Assembly: GCA_016937155.1 (NCBI GenBank)
Contig: JAFGWM010000006.1
Span: forward strand, 1 to 64,000
DNA length: 64,000 bases
DNA from: Deltaproteobacteria bacterium
Lineage (GTDB): Bacteria > Myxococcota_A > Polyangia > HGW-17
Direction of reading: 5' to 3'
Numbering within the stretch: position 1 is the first letter of the stretch; each line of letters opens with the position of its first letter. The notes under the pieces were generated by a model. The model was not told the DNA's origin. It ran no database searches and saw nothing but the letters and a program-made list of their open reading frames with translations. Both the position numbers and the translations under genes were made by a program. This document shows positions 28,273 through 37,504 of the stretch, piece after piece.

Positions 28273-28700
28273 CAAAAGTTGAAGAAAATGACTCAGGTCT
28301 GAATTCTGAAGAAAATACGGGAAATGAACATGAATCTTCCGAGGAAAAAAGAGACGGTATTTCCGGTCTGATGGGTGATATTCTAAGCAGAGTTGTGAGT
28401 GTTGGCGAGGGAAGTTTTAAAAAAGCCACAGATATGAAGATTCCAAAGGAATTTATCTCATACGGAAAAGAGCAGATAGGCTCACTTCGCAAGGATGTTG
28501 TCACGATTGTGGGTCGTGAGGTTCATTCGTTTCTTAAATCCATCAATCTCGGTGAGGAGATGCTGAACCTTCTGACATATCTGACTTTTGAAATAAAGAT
28601 GCAGGTCAGACTTCTTCCAAGTGAAAAGGGTGGACTCAAAATAAAACCCACCACTGAAGTTAAGATTGTTGAATCAAATGACAGGGAAAAAGGAAAATAA
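28269..28700 (+). CDS. small hypothetical protein, acidic N-terminus with amphipathic helices
   Basis: 143 residues with no membrane segment or signal peptide. The first 30 residues are Glu/Asn/Ser-rich and look disordered. The rest is mainly helical (ISGLMGDILSRVVSVGEG, then GKEQIGSLRKDVVTIVGREV) with an ending rich in Lys. The helical Lys/Val pattern is a little like phasin or polyhydroxyalkanoate-regulator proteins, but I would not assign it. The start shares ATGA with the ssnA stop, and its own end overlaps the mutS start, so it belongs to the same operon. Confidence 0.7.
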   Translation: MTKVEENDSGLNSEENTGNEHESSEEKRDGISGLMGDILSRVVSVGEGSFKKATDMKIPKEFISYGKEQIGSLRKDVVTIVGREVHSFLKSINLGEEMLNLLTYLTFEIKMQVRLLPSEKGGLKIKPTTEVKIVESNDREKGK

Positions 28701-31314
28701 AAAATCTGAGGATCTCACACCACTGATGCGCCAGTACATGGAGCAGAAGGAAAAATATCCGGATTGTATACTGCTTTTCAGGGTAGGGGATTTTTATGAG
28801 ATGTTTTATGAGGACGCTGTGGTTGCCAGTGAGGCATTAGGGCTGGTTCTGACATCAAGAGATAAAAACAGGGAGAATCCTATTCCTTTGTGTGGTGTTC
28901 CTTATCATGCTCTGAAGACATATCTTCCGAGGCTTCTTGACAGCGGTTTCAAAGTTGCAGTATGTGAGCAAATTGAAAATCCCAAAGATGCAAAAGGTGT
29001 GGTCAGACGTGATGTTACAAGGGTCGTTACGCCCGGACTCATCATGGATGAAGAACAACTGGACAGCCGTACAACGAATTATATCACTGCTTTATACAGC
29101 GATGAAACACCTGATTTTGGCATAGCAAGTGCGGATATAAGCACCGGTGAATTTCGTATTGCAAAAGTTACAGGAGAGGATGCTCTCCTGAGTGAGATTT
29201 CCAGAATAAGGCCCAGACAGCTTATTACTGATTCCGAAACTGCAGATTTTCTAAAAACATGTTTTCGGGGAAATGATATTCTGATTGAGGACAGGATTCA
29301 CAGGTTTCAGGATTTTCATGAAGCTGAAGAGTTTTTACACAGGTATTCTCAGGATGTGTTTCCAACTGAAACTTCAACGCCACAGGTTATAATTGCGGGA
29401 GCAGCACTTTTAAAGGAAATGGGCAGAGCTCATCCTGCTGATGAACTTCCGAAAATGAGAATTATACCCTATATCCCTGGAAATTTTATGGTTCTTGATG
29501 AAACCACAATAACTAATCTGGAACTGTTTTTTAACTCCAGAGAGAAAAAAAGATACGGGTCACTCATCGGGATTATAGATCAGACCTCCACCGGTATGGG
29601 TGGTCGAAAGCTCAGATCATGGGTTAATTATCCACTGCTGGATATTGGTGAAATCAGAAACCGTCAGGATGCAGTGGAAATTCTTTTCGAGAGATCAGAT
29701 CTGAGAAGAAACCTGATGGATCGGCTTCGTACTCTTCCTGATATTGAACGAATCAGCACCAGAATTTCACACCTGGTTGCAACACCGAGAGATCTTGGAA
29801 CTTTGCGGAATGGACTTTATATGATTCCGGATATGCACTCTATTTTGGATGAAATAGGAAAGTCTCTCACGGTGGGTTTACCATCACTTCTTGATATGGG
29901 TGATGACAAACTTGAGGATATTTTAACTCTTTTGGAAAATCTGGTAGATGAACCACCGGTTTATCTGAAGGATGGTGGAGTTTTTAAAAGTGGATTCAAC
30001 CCCGGACTTGATGAACTGATTGAGTTTACCAGTGGTGGCAGGGATGCTCTTATAGCAATCGAAGAAAGAGAAAGAAAGCGCACCGGAATAGGTTCTCTGA
30101 AAGTAAAGTTCAATAAGGTTTTTGGTTATTATATTGAGATTCCCAGATCCCGGACTTCAGAGATTCCTGAAGAGTATATGAGAAAACAGACTCTGGCGAA
30201 TGCCGAAAGATTTGTTACTCCTGAATTAGCTGATCTTGAGGGAAAAGTGCTTAGTGCTCAGGAAAAGAGGGTTCTTTTAGAAGAAAAACTTTTTGTGGAA
30301 TTGAGAGAATCCATTGCACTGATGTGCTTTAGAATTGCCGGACTGGCTGATATGATAGGTACAATTGATGCGCTGGTTTCGCTGGCTCAGGTGGCTCATA
30401 AAAACGGATACACCAGACCGTTTGTGGATACCTCTGATGAAATCACAATACATGATGGCAGACATCCTGTTATTGAAATGATGACCGGACTTAGTGATTT
30501 TATTCCAAATGACATCAAACTATCGGGAAAAGACAGGCAGATTCTGCTCATTACCGGACCAAATATGGCTGGAAAGTCAACAGTTATCAGACAGCTGGCC
30601 TTGAGTGTTCTTCTAGCTCAGATTGGGAGTTTTATTCCCGCACGAAAAGCATCCATAGGTATTTGTGATCGAATTTTCAGCAGGGTCGGAGCGAGTGATA
30701 ATATAGCTAGAGGTGAATCAACATTTATGGTTGAAATGAAGGAAACCGCTTCAATTCTGACTTATGCAACATCAAGAAGTCTCATTATTCTGGATGAAAT
30801 AGGTCGTGGAACTTCCACCTGGGATGGTGTCAGCATAGCCTGGTCTGTTGCTGAATATATTCATGATCACATAGGGGCAAGAACGCTGTTTGCCACCCAC
30901 TATCATGAACTTGCGGCTCTGATTGATGTGAAACCCCGAATTGCTCTGGGTGCTGTGACAGTCAGAGAATGGAATGGAACCATCCTTTTCCTGAGAAAAC
31001 TGGTAAACGGGAGTGTTAACAGAAGTTATGGTATCCAAGTAGCTGAACTTGCAGGAGTTCCGTCAAATGTTACAAACAGGGCTAAACAGATAATGAAAGC
31101 TCTTGAAGAGGGTGAAAGTCTTGTGGTTCCGGGTAATAGATACGAACGTCATATCCAGCCTGGTCTTTTCTCCAGTATGGAAAAAACACCTGAAAAAGTT
31201 CAAGAGGTTCTGATTGATCATCCAATTGTTGAGCGTTTCTCACATATTGATCCTGATAATCTTTCTCCTAAAAAAGCTCTGGAACTGATGTATGAACTGA
31301 AGTTACTTATGTGA
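28678..31314 (+). CDS. mutS: DNA mismatch repair protein MutS
   Basis: 878 residues, the usual size. The N-terminal mismatch-binding domain has the Phe-x-Glu motif in GDFYEMFYEDA. The ATPase has Walker A GPNMAGKSTVIRQ (about 626), the ESTFMVEM loop, Walker B LIILDEIGRGTSTWDG (about 701), and FATHYHEL. It recognises base mismatches and recruits MutL. The ATG at 28678 is preferred; a TTG four codons upstream is possible. Its start lies inside the preceding 143-residue gene, which is unusual for mutS and suggests translational coupling to the amidohydrolase operon. No mutL is in the window. Confidence 0.97.
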   Translation: MTGKKENKKSEDLTPLMRQYMEQKEKYPDCILLFRVGDFYEMFYEDAVVASEALGLVLTSRDKNRENPIPLCGVPYHALKTYLPRLLDSGFKVAVCEQIENPKDAKGVVRRDVTRVVTPGLIMDEEQLDSRTTNYITALYSDETPDFGIASADISTGEFRIAKVTGEDALLSEISRIRPRQLITDSETADFLKTCFRGNDILIEDRIHRFQDFHEAEEFLHRYSQDVFPTETSTPQVIIAGAALLKEMGRAHPADELPKMRIIPYIPGNFMVLDETTITNLELFFNSREKKRYGSLIGIIDQTSTGMGGRKLRSWVNYPLLDIGEIRNRQDAVEILFERSDLRRNLMDRLRTLPDIERISTRISHLVATPRDLGTLRNGLYMIPDMHSILDEIGKSLTVGLPSLLDMGDDKLEDILTLLENLVDEPPVYLKDGGVFKSGFNPGLDELIEFTSGGRDALIAIEERERKRTGIGSLKVKFNKVFGYYIEIPRSRTSEIPEEYMRKQTLANAERFVTPELADLEGKVLSAQEKRVLLEEKLFVELRESIALMCFRIAGLADMIGTIDALVSLAQVAHKNGYTRPFVDTSDEITIHDGRHPVIEMMTGLSDFIPNDIKLSGKDRQILLITGPNMAGKSTVIRQLALSVLLAQIGSFIPARKASIGICDRIFSRVGASDNIARGESTFMVEMKETASILTYATSRSLIILDEIGRGTSTWDGVSIAWSVAEYIHDHIGARTLFATHYHELAALIDVKPRIALGAVTVREWNGTILFLRKLVNGSVNRSYGIQVAELAGVPSNVTNRAKQIMKALEEGESLVVPGNRYERHIQPGLFSSMEKTPEKVQEVLIDHPIVERFSHIDPDNLSPKKALELMYELKLLM

Positions 31315-31326
31315 TGAGGAAACTTT

Positions 31327-32157
31327 CTAGTTAAATGAAATACCCAGACCGAAAAGAAGACTTATGCGGTGGCCTGTGATACCGGATGCGCTGTTGCAGT
31401 GCAGCGAACCTGCAGCAGGGTCACAGGAATTGATCCAGAATGGAAAGCCATAATAAAACTGCCAGGTGAGGTAGAGGTTTTTATTGATAAAATAATTAAA
31501 ACCCATCCCGGCTTCAGAATTGATTCCGGAAAGTTCTCTGGTTTCATTTTCTATTGAGGCTTCCTCACTTCTGTAACCGATACGAAGTGATAAAAACATA
31601 TCAACTGCGCCTTCATCAGTAATCTTACTCTTCTTTATGATGGGAATATAAAGTCTTGGCTCCAGTGATATTGCAAGAAGGGAATATCCGGTGAAGCTGC
31701 CATCAAATAAAAATCCCAGCGATAAAGTTGATAAAAGAGCGAAATGGCGTCCAAACCTGAACCCGGGATTTGCATTAATCAAAAGGCCATGAGTTTTTAT
31801 AAGATCAACGAGCCCTATTCCTGCTCCTGCGGAGGATTCTATAAAAAAGAAAATACCTGAAACTTCTTTTTTTGATTTCTTCAGTTTTCTGGAATTTATA
31901 TCAATTGCCTCAAAGGGTTCATCCGCAGAAAGTGTAATTTTTTCCGGGGAATCATCTCCGACAATTTCATCTACATTAATTTTTTCCTCTTTTTTAACAA
32001 CAACGGGTTTTTTCTCTTCTTTTTTCTCTTCAGTATCTTCAGTATCTTCTATTTCAATTTCGAGATCATCAGTATTTTCGCTTTTGTTTTGAGCGCAAAC
32101 AGATGTGGAAAATATCAAAAGAAAAGAGAAAAACGCTGATTTCAACACACCCTTCAT
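31327..32157 (-). CDS. putative outer-membrane beta-barrel protein
   Basis: 276 residues. The signal peptide (MKGVLKSAFFSFLLIFSTSVCA) leads into an acidic-then-basic linker rich in Glu and Lys (residues 28-60). From about residue 100 on there are alternating short beta strands with aromatic girdle residues (YSLLAISLEPRLYIPI, DMFLSLRIGYRS, LYLTWQFYYGFPFW). It ends ISLLFGLGISFN, close to the C-terminal aromatic pattern of outer-membrane barrels. About eight to ten strands are possible. No specific family recognised. Confidence 0.7.
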   Translation of the reverse strand: MKGVLKSAFFSFLLIFSTSVCAQNKSENTDDLEIEIEDTEDTEEKKEEKKPVVVKKEEKINVDEIVGDDSPEKITLSADEPFEAIDINSRKLKKSKKEVSGIFFFIESSAGAGIGLVDLIKTHGLLINANPGFRFGRHFALLSTLSLGFLFDGSFTGYSLLAISLEPRLYIPIIKKSKITDEGAVDMFLSLRIGYRSEEASIENETRELSGINSEAGMGFNYFINKNLYLTWQFYYGFPFWINSCDPAAGSLHCNSASGITGHRISLLFGLGISFN

Positions 32158-32368
32158 GACCGAATCCTTTCGGTTGAAAACAATATCACTTAAATATATT
32201 AAAGGATACCACTAATTCATGGTATGTCATGTACAGTGGAAATCACGATGTGTTCAGGAAGTATGCTTTAACCAGTGATAATAATGGTGAAATACTCAAG
32301 TGTTTTCACCTTTATAATGTACCGATTGGGTGATACGTTATCATGAAGTTAACTGGAGAATTAGTCTG

Positions 32369-33646
32369 ATGCTGACGGAATATATTCATACTGCTGTTAT
32401 AGGTGCCGGATTAAGCGGTCTTGCATTTGCATCTGAATTTGACAGTTCCAGAGTAAGGGTTTTTGAAAGAAGTTCACATCCCGGAGGTAAGGCTTCGAGT
32501 GTGAGGGTGGGGACATCCACCTTTGATTGTACAGGCCACTGGCTTCATCTCAGAAAAGGAAAATTCAGAGATAAATTTCTGAAAAACTTTCCAGGTAAAC
32601 TGCTGGAGGTGGAAAGAAAAGCTCTGGTGTTTATAGATAACCACTATATGCCATATCCATTTCAGGCTCATCTTTTTCATCTTGGTGCGGAAAAAAGTGC
32701 CCGTCTTCTTGAGTCCTTTCTTGAGAAAAAAACTACAGAGGATACAAGTTTTGAAGGACTTTTAAAAAATGCCTTTGGTGATGAAATGTATAGTGTTTTC
32801 TTTGAGCCTTACAATAAAAAAATCTGGGGCATTCATCCATCAAAGCTCGCCGGAAGTCTGACAGCAAGATATGTTCCTGTTCCACATGATGATGAAATTA
32901 TCACAGGAGCCAAAACGGATCGTGTTACCGGCATCGGATACAATCAGATTCTTTACTATCCGGATCGGGGGGGTATCGGAACGATTGCCCAATATCTTGC
33001 AGATCAACTGGATGATGGTGTTTTATCCACAAACAGTGAAATAACAGGTGTAGATACCGAAAACAAAATGATTACTGTAAACAACAGAAAGAAAGTCAGG
33101 TATGAACATCTGGTTTCAACAGCTTTTTTACCGGACTTTTTCAATCTTTTAAAAGCACCCCCTATGGGAAAACTGAACCTTTCATACAGAAATCTCAGTT
33201 TTGCAGATGTAACAATAAAACGAAATCCCGACGTGGTTGATTTTCACTGGGCATATGTTGTGGATCCTGAGATTCCAGTTTACCGCGTGGGGCTTTATAG
33301 TGCTGTAGCTCCATATATGGCAGCGAAGGGAGAACATTCAGTTTATGTTGAATTTACTGATGATATTGATGATTTGAGCGCTGCTGAAAAAAGTGTCAGG
33401 GAGCTTTTTCTGAGAATGAATCTCATCGAAACAGAAGAGGATATTAAATATTTGAAACTCAGGAGAATTAAGGGGGCTTATCCACACTTTGATGAAAACT
33501 ACATCAGAGTAATTGATGCATTAAGAAAATATCTGGAGAAACAGGATGTTTATTTACTTGGAAGATTCGGATCATTCATTTACTCTTCCATGGGCGAGGA
33601 TATGGAAAATGCTGTTTCCCTTGCGGAGAGATTGAATAATGAATGA
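32369..33646 (+). CDS. FAD-dependent oxidoreductase, UDP-galactopyranose mutase-like
   Basis: 425 residues starting at 32369, nine bases after GGAGAA; a start 13 codons earlier is possible but has no ribosome site. The N-terminal FAD fold is VIGAGLSGLAFASEF with the ribose-binding Glu/Arg in VFERSSHPGGKASS. The middle part, FEPYNKKIWGIHPSKLAGS, matches the UDP-galactopyranose mutase/amine oxidase-like family used in surface-sugar pathways. Residues GGIGTIAQYLADQL fit the same fold. It is followed by a glycosyltransferase and an SDR, so a role in making a surface polysaccharide sugar is likely. Substrate unknown. Confidence 0.75.
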   Translation: MLTEYIHTAVIGAGLSGLAFASEFDSSRVRVFERSSHPGGKASSVRVGTSTFDCTGHWLHLRKGKFRDKFLKNFPGKLLEVERKALVFIDNHYMPYPFQAHLFHLGAEKSARLLESFLEKKTTEDTSFEGLLKNAFGDEMYSVFFEPYNKKIWGIHPSKLAGSLTARYVPVPHDDEIITGAKTDRVTGIGYNQILYYPDRGGIGTIAQYLADQLDDGVLSTNSEITGVDTENKMITVNNRKKVRYEHLVSTAFLPDFFNLLKAPPMGKLNLSYRNLSFADVTIKRNPDVVDFHWAYVVDPEIPVYRVGLYSAVAPYMAAKGEHSVYVEFTDDIDDLSAAEKSVRELFLRMNLIETEEDIKYLKLRRIKGAYPHFDENYIRVIDALRKYLEKQDVYLLGRFGSFIYSSMGEDMENAVSLAERLNNE

Positions 33647-34358
33647 CCATGTCTCCATTAAATACAGTGCTGTTATACCCGTTTATAACGAGGAAAAAAT
33701 TCTCAGGGATTCCATTGTTGAATTAAAATCACATCTTCAGTTACTTTTTGGCTCAAAGTTTGAAATCATTATTTCCGAAAATGGAAGTACGGATTCAACC
33801 CTTGAGATTGCCAGGAGCCTGGAGAATGAATTTCCGGAAGTGGTTGTTATCAGTTCTGATATTCCGGATTATGGAGCTGCCTTAAAATCAGGTATTATTA
33901 ATAGCCGTGGAGATATAGTAATCTGTGATGAAATAGATCTGGGTATATTGGGTTTTTATGCAGAAAGTGTCGGTTGTCTTGAAGAAACAGATACTGTACT
34001 TGTGGTGGGTTCAAAAAACCTTCCCCAGTCAGGTGATGGAAGACCCATTATCAGAAAAATTGCAACTAAAAGTATTAACCTGATGCTGAGAGCTGCTCTG
34101 GGTTTTCGGGGAACGGATACTCATGGATTAAAAGCATTCAGAAAAAAACCAATGATGGATATTATTGAAAGCTGTGTAATAACAAAGGATCTTTTTGCCA
34201 GTGAACTTGTTATCAGAGCACAAAGAAATTCAATAAAAATTAAGGAAATCCCCATTGCACTAAATGAAAAACGTCCCCCCGCCATTAATCTTTTCAGGCG
34301 GGTTCCCGGTGTAATAAGGGGAATGGTGACTTTATTAAAAGTTTTAGGTCCAAGATAA
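33639..34358 (+). CDS. family 2 glycosyltransferase (dolichol-phosphate-mannose-synthase-like)
   Basis: 239 residues. The GT-A fold is visible in SAVIPVYNEEKIL at the start, FEIIISENGSTDST (nucleotide-sugar binding), and a DEID acidic cluster in IVICDEIDLG for the metal. There is no membrane helix. The donor and acceptor cannot be read from sequence. It overlaps the flavoprotein gene by eight bases and has GGAGAG ahead of its ATG, so the two are co-translated. The SDR gene follows 16 bases later. Confidence 0.8.
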   Translation: MNDHVSIKYSAVIPVYNEEKILRDSIVELKSHLQLLFGSKFEIIISENGSTDSTLEIARSLENEFPEVVVISSDIPDYGAALKSGIINSRGDIVICDEIDLGILGFYAESVGCLEETDTVLVVGSKNLPQSGDGRPIIRKIATKSINLMLRAALGFRGTDTHGLKAFRKKPMMDIIESCVITKDLFASELVIRAQRNSIKIKEIPIALNEKRPPAINLFRRVPGVIRGMVTLLKVLGPR

Positions 34359-34374
34359 TATTTAAGGAGGAAAA

Positions 34375-35139
34375 ATGCCTCACGCAATTGTTACAGGAGC
34401 TTCAAGTGGTTTGGGATACGAATTTGCGAGACAGCTAGCAAAGAAGGGATTTGATATCACAGGTGTTGCAAGGAGAGAAAGCCGGCTGAATAAACTGAGG
34501 GAGGAAATTGAAACTGAAACAGGTTCCTCATTTACATCTGTAGTGGCGGATCTTCAAAACAACCGTTCTGTTGAACTGATAAAAAATGCTTTCAGAGATG
34601 ACACCTCAGTATTTATCAACAATGCAGGTCTGGGAATCAGAGGTGCATTTTGTGAAATGTCGGAAGAAAATATCCACACTATGATTCAGGTAAACCTGAG
34701 TGCACTCACAGACCTGTTTTTGATGGCGACTAAAAGGTTTGTTAATAAAACAGGTGAAAATTACATTCTTAATGTGGCAAGCGTTGCAGGTTTTTCTCCA
34801 GTGCCATGGTTTGCTGTTTATGGTGCCACAAAAAGTTATGTGAGAAGTCTTTCCCTTGCAGTGGCAGAGGAACTGAAAAACACTCATACATCAATTTCAG
34901 TGCTTTCACCCGGACCCGTTAAAACTGAATTTTTCAAAGACAGCGAACTGACCACACTTCACAAGGCAAGTGTATTATGGAGTACTCCGGAAGAAGTTGT
35001 CAGGAAGGCTTTGAGAGGTCTTTTTTCCGGCAAGAAGGAAATTATCACCGGAAATATCTTTATGATGCAAAAATTCTTCAGTGATCATTTCCCGGATCCT
35101 GTGACTGTGAAACTTGCGGGAAAAATATTCAGAGACTAG
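34375..35139 (+). CDS. short-chain dehydrogenase/reductase
   Basis: 254 residues, classical SDR length. Cofactor-binding TGASSGLG lies at 8-15; the NNAG-like motif is FINNAGLG; the catalytic Ser comes from VASVAGF; YxxxK is in FAVYGATKSY. An Arg in VARRES after the second strand suggests NADPH. A strong AAGGAGG precedes the ATG. It ends the three-gene group with the flavoprotein and glycosyltransferase. Substrate unknown. Confidence 0.9.
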   Translation: MPHAIVTGASSGLGYEFARQLAKKGFDITGVARRESRLNKLREEIETETGSSFTSVVADLQNNRSVELIKNAFRDDTSVFINNAGLGIRGAFCEMSEENIHTMIQVNLSALTDLFLMATKRFVNKTGENYILNVASVAGFSPVPWFAVYGATKSYVRSLSLAVAEELKNTHTSISVLSPGPVKTEFFKDSELTTLHKASVLWSTPEEVVRKALRGLFSGKKEIITGNIFMMQKFFSDHFPDPVTVKLAGKIFRD

Positions 35140-35288
35140 ATTTATAAAAATTAATAACTAAACGGGGTTGTTTTGTAATCCGGAATATATCGAAATGATT
35201 AAGGATAATTTCCATCCATAGAATATTTGTATTGTAACTTTAAAATCATAGTATAAAATTTGCTTTGATTAACCGGAGGAAAATTGAA

Positions 35289-36848
35289 GTGAAACACAGA
35301 ATTTACCTGATGATGGCCGTATTTGCTGTACTGATGACCGTATGGGGTTGCGACGATGATTCCACAAGCGACAATACCAATAATACTGTAAACAACACGA
35401 CTTCCAATAACACCACAGTCAATAATAATACGTCCACCAATAACAATACATCAAGTAACAATACCACCAATAACAACACATCTACAAATAACAACACGAA
35501 TACCAACAACAATACCGGTATTGATTTTGAGACAGTAATTGAGGTGGGACCTTCTCTTGAATATGAAACACCATGTGATGTTCCATGGGAAAGTCTTACT
35601 CCATCAACTCTCATAAATATTCATTACAGGGAGGAGCCCTACAGATGTAAATTTGTTGTTGCCACTGCAGGCACTTCCGAGCAGCCGGTGGTTGTGAGAG
35701 GAATACCATCTGATTCAAATGAACTCCCTGTTATTTCCGGAGATAATGCCATCACCAGACTTGAACTTGACTACTGGAATGAGCCCAGAAGTGTTGTGAA
35801 AATAGGGGGAGTCAGCCATTCTTCGGATTTCCCATCCTATATCACAATAGAAAATCTGGTGATAACCAGTGCACGTCCCGGGTATACATTTACAGATGAC
35901 AGTGGAAATGCCGGTGAATACGTGGAGAATGCCGCAGCTGTCCATATTGAGGAGGGTGAGCATATTACAATCAGAAACTGTGTTCTCACTAACAGTGGAA
36001 ATGGATTGTTTTCCACAAGTTCAACTTCATCAGTTCTGGTTGAGGGTAATTATATTCATGGGAACGGAATTGAGAATTCCATCTACGAACACAACAATTA
36101 TACTGAAAGTAAGGGGATAACATTTCAGTATAATCATTTCGGACCCCTTAGAGAGAACTGTCCGGGAAATAATCTGAAAGACAGATCATCAGGAACTGTT
36201 ATCCGGTTCAACTGGATTGAAGCGGGTAACAGAACAGTGGATGCTGTTGACAGCGATCACGAGGAACTTTTGAATGACCCCGACTATTCAGAGACATATA
36301 TATATGGGAATGTACTTATAAAACATGATGTGGAAGAAAATGGACAGGTCATTCACTATGGTGGTGATAGTGGAGACTACACCAGATACCGTAAAGGAAC
36401 TCTGTGGTTTTTCAATAATACGGTATATTCCATGAGAAGTGGTAATACCACACTGCTTGGTATTTCAACCAATGATGAATCATCCATGTGTTTCAATAAT
36501 ATCGTTTATGCTGTTTCCGGAGGGACAACACTTGCTGTTACAGGGGGAGAAGGTATTGTTACACTTTCAAATAACTGGCTTAACGAAAACTGGCGGGAAG
36601 TACATGGCACGAACAATGGCACTATTACGGCAAGTGACAATATAACCGGTGACAATCCCGGTTTTACAGATGAAGGTTCAATGAATTTTCTTCCCGTTTC
36701 CGATTCTCCGGTTTTAAATGCCGGCATGGCTCTTCCCTCTGAACTGTTATCCCTTCATTCTCTGGCTTATCAATATGTTGTTCATCAGCAGCATGAAGTA
36801 AGACCGCAATCGGGAAATATCGACTGTGGAGCATTTGAACGCCAGTAA
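35289..36848 (+). CDS. lipoprotein with Asn/Thr-rich linker and right-handed beta-helix domain
   Basis: Probable GTG start at 35289, nine bases after CCGGAGGA (a TTG at 35265 is weaker); 519 residues. The signal peptide ends in lipobox MTVWGC, followed by DDDST and a linker of about 55 residues made almost only of Asn, Thr and Ser. From about residue 80 the sequence has a parallel beta-helix pattern (ITIENLVITSARPGYTF, HITIRNCVLTNSGNGLFS, VLVEGNYIHGNGI) as in pectate-lyase-like and copper-binding NosD-like proteins. It is surface-anchored and may bind or cleave polysaccharide. The linker matches that of the lipoprotein at 18103. Confidence 0.78.
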   Translation: MKHRIYLMMAVFAVLMTVWGCDDDSTSDNTNNTVNNTTSNNTTVNNNTSTNNNTSSNNTTNNNTSTNNNTNTNNNTGIDFETVIEVGPSLEYETPCDVPWESLTPSTLINIHYREEPYRCKFVVATAGTSEQPVVVRGIPSDSNELPVISGDNAITRLELDYWNEPRSVVKIGGVSHSSDFPSYITIENLVITSARPGYTFTDDSGNAGEYVENAAAVHIEEGEHITIRNCVLTNSGNGLFSTSSTSSVLVEGNYIHGNGIENSIYEHNNYTESKGITFQYNHFGPLRENCPGNNLKDRSSGTVIRFNWIEAGNRTVDAVDSDHEELLNDPDYSETYIYGNVLIKHDVEENGQVIHYGGDSGDYTRYRKGTLWFFNNTVYSMRSGNTTLLGISTNDESSMCFNNIVYAVSGGTTLAVTGGEGIVTLSNNWLNENWREVHGTNNGTITASDNITGDNPGFTDEGSMNFLPVSDSPVLNAGMALPSELLSLHSLAYQYVVHQQHEVRPQSGNIDCGAFERQ

Positions 36849-37427
36849 CCCTTTTGCCTGGAACTGCGGATTTTGGACTGGGGATTTCGGATTTACGATT
36901 TTGGACAGCTGAATTCATAAATCTAGCAATCCGCAATCGACTGACTGGGCCATCATCATCGAATCCGCCACTACTTGGGGCAGACTTTTTTGCAGAACCC
37001 TGCAGTAATTCCACTTCTCACCCACCCAGGTTAGTTTTTCTCCTTTCACCCTTTAGTACACTGCTGCAGGTGGGGAAAATAAAAAACATGAAAATTCCTT
37101 TGATTAGGAGAGGAGTTTAACACGTGTCTTTTTAATTTCAGATTCTGGCCGGTTGTTTTAGTTGGTTATTTTATTAAAAAAAGGTGTTACTATTAATAAT
37201 TATATTGACAAATTGAATCCTGGCACTAGTTAACATTAATTACATAATATTTTCGAGGAGTTCTCACAAACACAAATTGCATTTTCTGCGAACAAGTGGA
37301 TAAATAAGAAAGGACTTTCAGCATTATATGCGGATCCGTATAAAACCCTCATTTAAATTTGCCCATGTGTTTTTTTATACTAATCACCATGGGTTATCTT
37401 CATCTGATCAAGTTCAGACAGAGGATA
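36849..37427. other. non-coding stretch left of the integron cassettes
   Basis: About 580 bases without a convincing gene. The open frames present have no recognisable domains. A TTGACA at 37205-37210 is followed by an AT-rich stretch, but the best -10 candidate (TAACAT at 37231-37236) is poorly spaced, so it is only a weak candidate promoter for the cassettes to the right. No integrase gene or recognisable attI site is seen. Confidence 0.45.
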
Positions 37428-37504
37428 GTTATACGAACAAAACAACCAACACGGCATCCGACAAGATTCCGTATAAACATTGTTAACCCCTCGAAGGAAA
37501 GCAA

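Noticed and set aside
35303-35614. 103-residue - strand frame rich in Leu/Val
   Set aside because: It is the reverse of the Asn/Thr linker repeats and has no independent support.
37205-37236. Integron Pc-like promoter left of the cassettes
   Set aside because: The TTGACA is good but no -10 box lies at a proper distance; kept only as a remark.
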